The translations under genes were made by a program, and so were the position numbers. From Autumnicola musiva (GTDB lineage Bacteria; Bacteroidota; Bacteroidia; Flavobacteriales; Flavobacteriaceae): a stretch of DNA of 64,000 bases. Of the stretch, positions 53,856 through 61,788 are shown in pieces. Location: the NCBI RefSeq assembly GCF_031846585.1, contig NZ_JAVRHK010000010.1, forward strand, positions 62,001-126,000, read 5' to 3'. Below the pieces are notes generated by a model. The model did not search any database. It was not told the origin of the DNA and worked only from the letters and a program-made list of their open reading frames with translations. The number at the start of each line of letters is the position of its first letter. The first letter of the stretch is position 1.

Positions 53856-54998
53856 TTACAGGGCGGATTGGTATATGAACTTCGCATCATGAAGAGAAAT
53901 TTCTCTTAAATTATTTTTTAGTAAACGCTGAACTTTAAGTGCATTTTCGGCCAAGTTATCTATTGCAGTTTCCGGAATTTCCAATTCCGAAAGCTTTGAG
54001 GGGATTCCGCAATCAACATTTAATTTCCTTATCATCTCAATACCCCTTTTTGCCGTTTCTTCCGGAGTGTTTCCCTTTTCAGCTCCAATAGCAAGTGCTA
54101 TTTCGGAGTATGGCTCGATTGCTTTAGGTAAGTTAAATTCCATTACATAAGGTAAAAGCACCGCATTAGACAATCCATGAGCAATATGAAACTCTGTGCC
54201 TAAAGGATATGAAAGGGCGTGGACTGCAGCAGTATTCACCGGTCCCAGGCACATACCCCCATAAAGGCTTCCAAAAGCCACATTAGCCCTTGCTTCCTCA
54301 TCACTTCCGTTTCTATAAGCCACCGGTAAATATTTTGCAATTAACTTAATTCCCTCCAGGGCGAATACATTCACCATTGGGTGAGCGAAATTATTCGCGT
54401 AAGCTTCCAGACAGTGCGTAAGCGCATCAATTCCCGTCGCCGCAGTTACAGAAGGTGGCACGCTATGTGTTAATTTAGGACAAATATAAGCTGCATCTGG
54501 TACTAAAAACGGACTCACAATCCCTACTTTATTACCTTCTTCATCTATAAAAATAGCATTTGGTGATACTTCACTTCCGGTACCCGAAGTTGTAGGCAAA
54601 CAGGCCATATATGTTTTTCGCTCCGCTAAATTTCCAATTCCTTTAACTTCCTTCAAAGTTTGAGTATTCTTAAGTTGTGCGGCAACAAGTTTAGCCACAT
54701 CGAGTACGCTCCCACCCCCAATACCAACTATACTATCAGCGTCATAAGATCTGGCATTTTCAAGAATTGTTTCAAATTCGGAAAAACTTGGTTCTTGTTG
54801 TATTGATTTATCTACATATATTTCAATCCCCTCCTGTTTTAATTTTTTTATACTTTCGTCAAGCAGATCTTCAACATGCTCAGTAATGAGCATATACAAT
54901 CGGCGATTTCCCGTCATCAAATAATCCTCTACAAAAATCTTTAAGGCATCATCTCCAAAAGATACTTTAGCGGGATTGAGTAAATTTATTGTTCTCAT
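53856..54998 (-). CDS. Iron-containing alcohol dehydrogenase (group III)
   Basis: A 380-residue enzyme. The NAD-binding GIGGGSVLDVAK (about 92-103) and TTSGTGSEVSPNAIF stretches are present, and the metal ligands lie in TGIDALTHCLEAY (Asp and His) and in VHALSYPLGTEFHIAHGLSNA (two His). All four ligands are kept, so it should be active. FucO-type members reduce lactaldehyde to 1,2-propanediol or oxidise hydroxy acids. With the aldolase next door, handling an aldehyde product such as lactaldehyde is likely but not proven. Spacing to the aldolase gene is 3 bp. Confidence 0.9.
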   Translation of the reverse strand: MRTINLLNPAKVSFGDDALKIFVEDYLMTGNRRLYMLITEHVEDLLDESIKKLKQEGIEIYVDKSIQQEPSFSEFETILENARSYDADSIVGIGGGSVLDVAKLVAAQLKNTQTLKEVKGIGNLAERKTYMACLPTTSGTGSEVSPNAIFIDEEGNKVGIVSPFLVPDAAYICPKLTHSVPPSVTAATGIDALTHCLEAYANNFAHPMVNVFALEGIKLIAKYLPVAYRNGSDEEARANVAFGSLYGGMCLGPVNTAAVHALSYPLGTEFHIAHGLSNAVLLPYVMEFNLPKAIEPYSEIALAIGAEKGNTPEETAKRGIEMIRKLNVDCGIPSKLSELEIPETAIDNLAENALKVQRLLKNNLREISLHDAKFIYQSAL

Positions 54999-55037
54999 TA
55001 CATAAAATTTATTGTTTCTTCTAATTAAATTATTTCA

Positions 55038-56072
55038 TCAAGCTGAAACTGAATTTCCTATTGTTAATGAAAGTACTGCGGTGAACAAAATAAATATTGC
55101 CAGGATTAGCACCAAAATAGTTTTCCTTTTTGCCTGCACCCATTCTTTTAATGCAAGACCCGCCACCATACTAAAAAGTACCAGCATAATCATATGAATT
55201 GCCCAGCTCGTAAATTTGTAATCACCCATACGCACATGGCCCAACCCGTAAAAGAAAAACTGGGAATACCAGAGCATTCCGGTGATGGCGGCAAGAATAT
55301 AATTCATAGTCAATGGTGTGGCCTTGACGGGATTATATTCTTTCCAGGTCTTATTCTTGTTATGAAGGAAAATGCAATAAATGGCAGTAGTTAAAAAGGC
55401 ACCCGTATTGGAAAAAATATAGACCACATTGGTCTGGAAATTCCTCGCTCCATGTTCATAAGCGATATCGGCGATTGGCTGACCCTGATCTATCGCAAAA
55501 CCATATAAAGCCGAAAGCACACCGGCCAGAATACAAAGGGGCAAACCTTTTGCAATTGAGAAATTTGGATCTATTTTCCCGAGATATTTTGCAAGATCCA
55601 GTTCTTTAAATCTTCCGGCAAGTCCGCATAAAGCTATACCAATTACACCAAGAATCATCCCCAGGATGATATATTCAGATCCTGATTGAGATAAAACCTC
55701 TCCCAATTCACCCTTAACAAGGGGGGGTAATAATGTTCCTATTACACAAGATAATCCTATAGAAATCGCATAGGTAAGTGAAAATCCCATATACTTTATA
55801 GCCAACCCAAAAGCTGTCCCTCCAATTCCATATGCGGCGCCAAGAGCAAATGCTTTCCACATAGCATCGGTGGGAGCCTCGCGCAAAACACTACCAAGTT
55901 CCGGAATCGTAATCCAAGCCACCAAAAGCGGGAGGAGAAACCAACAGATAAAAGCCTGGGCCAGCCAATATGTTTGCCAGGACCAGTTTATAACCTTTTT
56001 TTGCGGGGTATAACATAACGCAGCGAAAGCGGCTCCTACAGCATGAAATGCCACTCCTCCAATTACACTCAT
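55038..56072 (-). CDS. rhaT: L-rhamnose/proton symporter RhaT-like transporter
   Basis: A 344-residue inner-membrane protein with about 10 helices, starting MSVIGGVAFHAVGAAF. Characteristic RhaT stretches include WQTYWLAQAFICWFLLPLLV, GAAYGIGGTAFGLAIKYMG and SLTYAISIGLSCVIGTLLPP. The reading frame could begin at a TTG one codon earlier, but the ATG at 56072 overlaps the upstream stop codon as TGATG and is preferred. RhaT imports L-rhamnose with protons; the GH78 and GH106 rhamnosidases in the window would supply it. A related deoxy sugar is possible. Confidence 0.92.
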   Translation of the reverse strand: MSVIGGVAFHAVGAAFAALCYTPQKKVINWSWQTYWLAQAFICWFLLPLLVAWITIPELGSVLREAPTDAMWKAFALGAAYGIGGTAFGLAIKYMGFSLTYAISIGLSCVIGTLLPPLVKGELGEVLSQSGSEYIILGMILGVIGIALCGLAGRFKELDLAKYLGKIDPNFSIAKGLPLCILAGVLSALYGFAIDQGQPIADIAYEHGARNFQTNVVYIFSNTGAFLTTAIYCIFLHNKNKTWKEYNPVKATPLTMNYILAAITGMLWYSQFFFYGLGHVRMGDYKFTSWAIHMIMLVLFSMVAGLALKEWVQAKRKTILVLILAIFILFTAVLSLTIGNSVSA

Positions 56073-56932
56073 CAAGTATTAAGATTTAAATTATAAAATT
56101 GATTAGCATTACTGAAGGAAACCATTTCCATTTCCTTTTCAGTTAAAAACACTTTCAGCGTTTCTACGTATTGGTTCCAGGTATAAGAATATGTTCCAGC
56201 CAGTAAGGAAACAGGCCAGTCTCCACCGAGAAAACAGCGCCCTTTCCCGAATTTCTGAAAGGTAAAATCTATGTAATCCCTGATTTCATTTTCACCCCAG
56301 CTTCCCGGTTTTCCGGAAGTGGTTCCCAAACCTGAAATTTTCATGTGAAAATTGGGGTTTTCTGAAGCTATTTCCATTAACCTGCCCCATTTCCCAAATT
56401 TAAGATTATCCTGAATAGGTGGCTGATTTAAATGATCGAAGACCATTCTTAGACCGGGAACTTTTTTCGAAACTTCAATGGCGGTTTCAATATGTTCGGG
56501 AAGTACTCCTACCAGATCAAAAGGAAGATCATGATTAGCCAATACTTGTAAACTTTCGAGTACTTTTTCCTGTAGTAGCCATTTTGGATCTTTTTCATCA
56601 TGAATAAGATGTCGCACACCTTTGAAGTATTTATTTTTTAGATATTTTTCTTCTAAAGAAATTTCACATTCTTTAGGATCCTGAAGGGGCAGCCAGCCTA
56701 CAACTCCCTTAATCCAGTTGCTTTCTTCAGCAACTTTCAGCATCCAGTCGGTATCCTGAAAGTTATTAGCCGCCTGTACCAATACACCATATTTTACATT
56801 GGTTTTTTGCCTTTCAGGTTCCAGTTCTTCAATAGAATAAGTTTTATTTAGAATGGATGCATCACCTTCCAGCCAGGCATATCGGGCTTTCTCCAAATCC
56901 CATATATGTATATGCGTATCGATAATTTTCAT
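56072..56932 (-). CDS. Amidohydrolase-family (COG3618) sugar lactonase-like protein
   Basis: A 286-residue TIM-barrel metalloenzyme. It opens MKIIDTHIHIWDL with metal ligands His7 and His9, and later has MVFDHLNQPP and FLGGDWPVS, the His and Asp expected at the ends of strands 6 and 8. This subgroup includes L-fucono- and L-rhamnono-lactonases. With a Gfo/Idh/MocA dehydrogenase and RhaT in the same unit, hydrolysis of an aldonolactone is the best guess. The stop codon overlaps the RhaT start by one base, and it follows the CoA-transferase by 3 bp. Confidence 0.85.
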   Translation of the reverse strand: MKIIDTHIHIWDLEKARYAWLEGDASILNKTYSIEELEPERQKTNVKYGVLVQAANNFQDTDWMLKVAEESNWIKGVVGWLPLQDPKECEISLEEKYLKNKYFKGVRHLIHDEKDPKWLLQEKVLESLQVLANHDLPFDLVGVLPEHIETAIEVSKKVPGLRMVFDHLNQPPIQDNLKFGKWGRLMEIASENPNFHMKISGLGTTSGKPGSWGENEIRDYIDFTFQKFGKGRCFLGGDWPVSLLAGTYSYTWNQYVETLKVFLTEKEMEMVSFSNANQFYNLNLNT

Positions 56933-56935
56933 TTT

Positions 56936-58084
56936 CTAATTTTTTAAACCAAATTCCACAACAATGGCATCATTATGTTCACCCAAAAATGGCGCACCTC
57001 GTTCTGAATTCAGCTTCATCCCATTAATTCTTACGGGGCAACGGGTAGTTTTTATTTGTTGCCCTTTACTGGTGTTTACCGTCATCTCCATTTCTAATAC
57101 CTTATAGCCCTCCTCAACGGTAAGCTCTTCGATATTTAAAACTTTTGCGCACCATATATCCGCCGGTTCCAGAATATTAAGCCAATAACTTGTTTTCTGA
57201 TTTTTTAGATGATCTGCCAGGATTTTTTTGATTGCATCTCTCTGTTTAAACCAATTTTTAGGATTATCATATTTTAATAATGGGGAACAACTAAGTAGTT
57301 CTGCAAGTTTTGGTATACTTCCCATCGCCAAAGCTAAAAACCCATCTGTGGTTTCGTAAACTCCATATGGAGCTGCGATATAAGAATGCGCATGATTTTT
57401 CTCACTTCTTTCGGGTAATTCTTCTCCGTCATTTAGAAAGGTGGTAAAAACTTCAAATTGAAATTCCAGTGCCGATTCCAGCATACTTACCTGTACCAGG
57501 CTTCCTTGTCCCGTAGCATCCCGTTTTACAAGTGCTGCTAAAATTCCCTGGGCTAGATGCGTTCCCGCAAGAATATCTACCACACTTATTCCCATAGGAG
57601 TGGGAAGTTTAGTACTCTCCCCATTTAAATATGGTAAACCTGAAAGGGATTGTAGTAACAAATCCTGTCCAGGTAAATCCTTCCATTCTCCTTCTTCACC
57701 ATACCCACTAATTCCTGCATAAATAATTTCCGGGTTGAGCTTTTGAACTTTTTCATAAGAAAAACCCAGCCGATCCATCACCCCGGGACGAAAATTGTGC
57801 ATTACCACATCGGCTTTTTTTATTAGTTCTAAAACCTGATGTTTATCTCTTTCATCTTTAAGATTGGCAGAAAAACTCTCCTTATTCCTATTAATGGTAT
57901 GAAAGAGTGTAGATTCATTGGCAACTTCAATTTCTGAAACGTACAATTGCCGGCAAATATCACCGGTTCCTGTCTTTTCGATTTTAATCACCCTGGCACC
58001 AAAATCGGCTAAACGCAGACTCGCAGAAGGTCCTGATAAGAATTGCGAAAAATCAACGACGGTTATTCCTTCCAACAATTTCAT
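56936..58084 (-). CDS. Family III (CaiB/BaiF) CoA-transferase, copy 2
   Basis: A 382-residue member of the formyl-CoA-transferase superfamily. Family blocks: FSQFLSGPSASLRLADFGARVIK.. at the N-terminus, RNKESFSANLKDE, VVMHNFRPGVMDRLG, ISGYGEEGEWKDLPGQDLL, and VVDILAG, where Asp170 is at the catalytic aspartate position. It transfers CoA between carboxylic acids without ATP. The start overlaps the stop of its sister gene by ATGA, and adjacent paralogues often form heteromers in this family. A pair of such enzymes is unusual in a sugar locus; the acid activated is unknown. Confidence 0.88.
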   Translation of the reverse strand: MKLLEGITVVDFSQFLSGPSASLRLADFGARVIKIEKTGTGDICRQLYVSEIEVANESTLFHTINRNKESFSANLKDERDKHQVLELIKKADVVMHNFRPGVMDRLGFSYEKVQKLNPEIIYAGISGYGEEGEWKDLPGQDLLLQSLSGLPYLNGESTKLPTPMGISVVDILAGTHLAQGILAALVKRDATGQGSLVQVSMLESALEFQFEVFTTFLNDGEELPERSEKNHAHSYIAAPYGVYETTDGFLALAMGSIPKLAELLSCSPLLKYDNPKNWFKQRDAIKKILADHLKNQKTSYWLNILEPADIWCAKVLNIEELTVEEGYKVLEMEMTVNTSKGQQIKTTRCPVRINGMKLNSERGAPFLGEHNDAIVVEFGLKN

Positions 58085-59250
58085 AACAGTTCTTCGTTTA
58101 ATTCAAACTCCCTTTTAATCGCTTTGGAATGTTCCCCCAAATTAGGTGCGGGAATTTCACCCCACATCACTTCACCATCAATCCTTATGGGACAACGGTT
58201 GGTTTTAATCGTTTTTTCTTCTGAAAATTTTATTTCCTGTTCAAGCTGTAGCTTTTTATATCCTTCAGAATTTTTTAACTGCTCCCAGTTTTTAAGATCT
58301 GCCGCCCAAAGTCCATTAGCTTGTAATTTTTTCATCCAAAAAGCTGAGTTCTCTTTTTTCAGAATTTCGACCAAAACAGATTTAATTTTATCTCTTTTTG
58401 AAAAAACCATCGACTGGTCGAATTCATCTAATTCAGTACTTCCCAAAGTTTCTTTTAAATCCTTCAACGAAATCATTGCCAGAGCAATATGGCCATCATG
58501 TGTTTCATAGATTCCATATGGAGCACCAAGCAGCGGATGTGCATTATTTACTGCCGATCGTACAGGCAGTTTTCCACTTGTAAAGTAGGTTGTAAAAATT
58601 TCAAATTGAAAGTCTATCAGAGACTCCAGCAGACTTACTTCAATTTTCACCGCTTTGTTTTTTCTTTTTCTGTAAACTAAAGCAGCAAGAACAGCCTGCA
58701 CCACCTGCGCTCCACATAAAATATCGCCAATAGCCAAACCAAATGGCGTAGGAGCATCTTCACGATCCCCACTTGCGTACATGAGCCCGCTCATTGCCTG
58801 TAATAACAAATCCTGTCCGGGTTTCTTGGCCCAGGGCTCTTCCTTGCCGTAGCCGCTTATTTCCGCAAAAATGATTTCGGAATTGCACATTTTCGCCTGC
58901 TGAAAATCCAGTCCTAATTTCTCCATCACACCGGGACGAAAATTATGGAGCATCACATCGGCTTTCGAGATGAGTTTTTTAATTTCTGCAAGTTCTCCTT
59001 CAGACTTTAAATTGGCAGTATAACTTTCCTTATTTCGATTGATCGTATGGAATAGCAAAGTATTTTCTTCTACCCATTGATCTTTAATTGGTAAGATTCG
59101 GCAAAGATCACCTTTTCCGGGATTTTCAATTTTAATTACCCGTGCACCAAGATCTGCCAGGCGTAGTCCTGCCGAAGGACCCGATAGATACTGGCAAAAC
59201 TCCAGAACCAGAATCCCTTCCAAAGGTTTATTTTTATTAATTTTTGTCAT
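58081..59250 (-). CDS. Family III (CaiB/BaiF) CoA-transferase, copy 1
   Basis: A 389-residue paralogue of the next gene. It shares LSGPSAGLRLADLGARVIKI, RNKESYTANLKSE, LHNFRPGVMEKLG, ISGYGKEEPWAKKPGQDLL and keeps the catalytic Asp176 in AIGDILCG. It overlaps the solute-binding-fold gene upstream by 14 bp and the sister gene downstream by 4 bp, so three genes are translationally linked. The copies clearly arose by duplication but have diverged, which suggests two subunits or two different acid substrates. The family reaction is known; the substrate is not. Confidence 0.88.
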   Translation of the reverse strand: MTKINKNKPLEGILVLEFCQYLSGPSAGLRLADLGARVIKIENPGKGDLCRILPIKDQWVEENTLLFHTINRNKESYTANLKSEGELAEIKKLISKADVMLHNFRPGVMEKLGLDFQQAKMCNSEIIFAEISGYGKEEPWAKKPGQDLLLQAMSGLMYASGDREDAPTPFGLAIGDILCGAQVVQAVLAALVYRKRKNKAVKIEVSLLESLIDFQFEIFTTYFTSGKLPVRSAVNNAHPLLGAPYGIYETHDGHIALAMISLKDLKETLGSTELDEFDQSMVFSKRDKIKSVLVEILKKENSAFWMKKLQANGLWAADLKNWEQLKNSEGYKKLQLEQEIKFSEEKTIKTNRCPIRIDGEVMWGEIPAPNLGEHSKAIKREFELNEELL

Positions 59251-60403
59251 TCTTCAATTTCAGACTTTCGAGATAGATTTTATTCATTTTATCAAGAGCT
59301 TCTTTTGCTTTTATTTTTCCTAATAAAAAATCCTGAACAGGATCTCCGGCATGATCCTGAAAATACAGATAGCCGTTATAACGAGGGCGTAAATAAGAAT
59401 CGTCCAGTGATTTCAAAGATTCTTTAAAACAATTATTATTTAAAACATTATTCTGCTCGTCCAGCCATGCATTTCGATGCCCGGGCTGTCCGCCATGCAT
59501 AACAAATTCGGTTGTTTGATAATTTTCAGAAGCGACCATTTCAGCAAATTCCAGGGCTTCATTTTTATGTTTACTAAAGGCAGAAACAGATAAGCCTGTA
59601 CCACCGAGCGTGCTTCTTAAAGATTTCCCATTGAATTTTACGAGGTCGCCATAATGCAGCTGATAATCTGCATATCCGCGCCGGGTATAATTAGAGTAGC
59701 CATACGCAAAGGGACAATACCAGAAATCATTTGAACTGGACATCATTTCAGCCACTTTTATGGGATTTGCTTTAAACATCCTTTTATCAAGCAGGGAATA
59801 AAATTCTTCCATCGTCTCGAAGGCTTTTAAGGCCGTCTCTTCGCTAATAACTTCCTCTTCAGACCTAAAAGGAACTTCCCCATGAACCTGACAGAACATG
59901 TAAAAATTCATAAGCAGGTCAATAGGAATTGCCGGAGCCGCCACTTTACCTTTTTTTGCAAGATCAAGAACCTCATCCCAGGTTTCAGGAATTCTAGTTT
60001 GATTTTCATCGAGCAAATCTTTTCGGAAACTGGGAACCGGAGCAGCAGCATCTACTGCTAAAGCCCATTGATGGCCGCCATAATTATAACTGTCATGCGA
60101 ACCTCCAACCTGGTTCTCTTTCTGGTTTTTTATATATTCCTCTGAAAGATGCTCATCAAGTGGAAGCACACAATTCGTAACTGCTGCGCAACCTACCCAG
60201 GGATGATCTATTATAAGCAAATCATAACTTTCGGTAAGTTTTTCAATGGGATAATCGGCAAATTCCTGCAGGGTTCTTTGCCGCCACTCGATATGAACAT
60301 CAGGATACAATTCCCGAAATCTTTGAGCGCAGGCTTGCAGTGGTACAAGTCCGCGGGTATGTCCCCAGGTAATGCCTTTTAAAATTTTTGGAGAACTGGA
60401 CAT
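59237..60403 (-). CDS. Solute-binding-protein-fold protein without signal peptide (cytosolic)
   Basis: From the ATG at 60403 it has 388 residues. The sequence shows the family 1 extracellular solute-binding fold: GITWGHTRGLVPLQACAQRF near the start, YDLLIIDHPWVG, WALAVDAAAPVPSFRKDLL, IPETWDEVLDLAKKGK, and a C-terminal SKHKNEALEFAEMVAS. It has no signal peptide, no lipobox and no ABC permease or ATPase gene nearby, so it should stay in the cytosol. The start overlaps the MaoC stop (TAATG) and the end overlaps a CoA-transferase by 14 bp. A sensor, carrier or enzyme built on the binding-protein fold is the likely role; its function is unknown. Confidence 0.8.
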   Translation of the reverse strand: MSSSPKILKGITWGHTRGLVPLQACAQRFRELYPDVHIEWRQRTLQEFADYPIEKLTESYDLLIIDHPWVGCAAVTNCVLPLDEHLSEEYIKNQKENQVGGSHDSYNYGGHQWALAVDAAAPVPSFRKDLLDENQTRIPETWDEVLDLAKKGKVAAPAIPIDLLMNFYMFCQVHGEVPFRSEEEVISEETALKAFETMEEFYSLLDKRMFKANPIKVAEMMSSSNDFWYCPFAYGYSNYTRRGYADYQLHYGDLVKFNGKSLRSTLGGTGLSVSAFSKHKNEALEFAEMVASENYQTTEFVMHGGQPGHRNAWLDEQNNVLNNNCFKESLKSLDDSYLRPRYNGYLYFQDHAGDPVQDFLLGKIKAKEALDKMNKIYLESLKLKNDKN

Positions 60404-60846
60404 TATACTTCTTTCTTTTCGGTTAATAATAAATGCTCGCAAAGCATCACTAACTCTTCATCCTGATTAAAAACCTCGATTTTCTCGGTAACCAGACCAA
60501 ATTGAGGTTTTTTGTGATCCTTTTTATCTGAAATACTGATCTTTACTTTAATGGTATCACCAATAAAAACCGGTTTTGTAAAGCGAAGTCGTTCATAACC
60601 ATAAGTCATAGCTACTTCATTGATTACGTTGGCCGTCATTCCTATTGCTACGGAAAAAATTAATGTTCCATGAGCAATTCTCTTTTTAAACGGTTGCGTT
60701 TTACACCATTCTTCATCCATATGATGTGGAAAAAAATCCCCGGTCTGCCCGGCATGCATCACAATATCAGTCTCAGTTATAGTGCGGCCTATTGTAATTC
60801 GCTCATCGCCGACTTCAAATTCTTCGTAATATTTCTTTATAAACAT
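60403..60846 (-). CDS. MaoC-like (hot-dog fold) hydratase/dehydratase
   Basis: A 147-residue single hot-dog protein. The active-site block is QTGDFFPHHMDEEW, with Asp37 and His42 in the D-x4-H arrangement of R-specific enoyl-CoA hydratases, followed by AHGTLIFSVAIGM, the usual HG helix. Substrates of this fold are nearly always CoA or ACP thioesters, which ties it to the CoA-transferases downstream. Hydration or dehydration of a hydroxyacyl-CoA made from a sugar acid is the natural inference. The stop overlaps the next start (TAATG). Confidence 0.88.
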   Translation of the reverse strand: MFIKKYYEEFEVGDERITIGRTITETDIVMHAGQTGDFFPHHMDEEWCKTQPFKKRIAHGTLIFSVAIGMTANVINEVAMTYGYERLRFTKPVFIGDTIKVKISISDKKDHKKPQFGLVTEKIEVFNQDEELVMLCEHLLLTEKKEV

Positions 60847-60894
60847 GTGTACATTTTTAATAAGGAATTTTTACATTTTTCGTTCTAATAAGCA

Positions 60895-61767
60895 TTAGCT
60901 ATTGTTCCTATTTTTGGCTTCTCTCCAGCAATCTCGAACAATTTCTTTATAAAGAATGGCTTGTTGCCAGCGATCACCTTCTTCAACTTCTTTTAATTCG
61001 TTATTCAATTGAGTTCGGGCATAAAAAATTTCAGCCTGTAGCAATTCCACCGTAAAGGAAAGAAAGTCACCTGGCTGAGCAGATTTTAAAAAGCCTTCAA
61101 AAGATCTTGTCCACATCTCATTAAAATGTCCTACATATTCTTTTGAGTCATCTTCTATGTTTACCTGAATACATCCAGGATTTCCAATACGCCCATGCAT
61201 AAATCGAACTCTGTCAAAAACAGGCTGAATGAAGTCCCATTTCATTTCAATACCACCATATACCATTTCCTGTCCTGTGTACCAGTGAGAAAAGTCGCCG
61301 TTAAACCTGATTTCAGGAAAACGTTTAATTAATTCAACGGTTCTTTGCATATCCTGAGTAATAGTTGCTCTATGAGTTTCCAGGTAAAGCGGGAAATTTT
61401 CAGTCGTAGATTTATTCAGGATATATTCCACTAAATTATCAACTTCAGCGTCAGACTCTAATCCCCATCCGGCATGCAGACTGGCGCAATCATAGCCTTC
61501 CTCTTTCCATCTCGGAAGTAATTCGTCTAAGTCACCAACATTATTTATTCTTGCATGTGCGGTATAATTAAGCCCAAGAGTACTGCAGATAGCCGGATCT
61601 CCATCCTGAATTCCAGCAAATCCCGCGTTCTTTATTGCGTTATGTTTTTTAAGATCATCTCCCCTCGGTCCTTCTGAAAATTCCGGAAGGTCTTCGCAGC
61701 CCAGATAATTCATATCCACTCTTAAATAAGGCTCATTCCCCTTACCATCATTAGTATTTTTTATCAT
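60895..61767 (-). CDS. Xylose-isomerase-like TIM-barrel isomerase/epimerase
   Basis: A 290-residue cytosolic protein of the sugar-phosphate isomerase/epimerase superfamily. Metal-ligand candidates are the Glu in LYLETHRATIT, the Asp and His in GDFSHW, the His in FMHGRIG and the late Glu in FTVELLQAE. The fold covers isomerases, epimerases and dehydratases acting on free or phosphorylated sugars and sugar acids. Its place between the GH78 gene (21 bp) and the MaoC gene (48 bp) suggests action on the sugar released by GH78 or on a downstream acid. No specific reaction can be assigned. Confidence 0.8.
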   Translation of the reverse strand: MIKNTNDGKGNEPYLRVDMNYLGCEDLPEFSEGPRGDDLKKHNAIKNAGFAGIQDGDPAICSTLGLNYTAHARINNVGDLDELLPRWKEEGYDCASLHAGWGLESDAEVDNLVEYILNKSTTENFPLYLETHRATITQDMQRTVELIKRFPEIRFNGDFSHWYTGQEMVYGGIEMKWDFIQPVFDRVRFMHGRIGNPGCIQVNIEDDSKEYVGHFNEMWTRSFEGFLKSAQPGDFLSFTVELLQAEIFYARTQLNNELKEVEEGDRWQQAILYKEIVRDCWREAKNRNNS

Positions 61768-61788
61768 AGAAAAATATTCATTTTAGTT

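Noticed and set aside
59237..60403. ABC transporter substrate-binding protein implying ABC uptake
   Set aside because: No permease or ATPase gene is present and the protein has no signal peptide or lipobox, so a normal uptake role is not supported.
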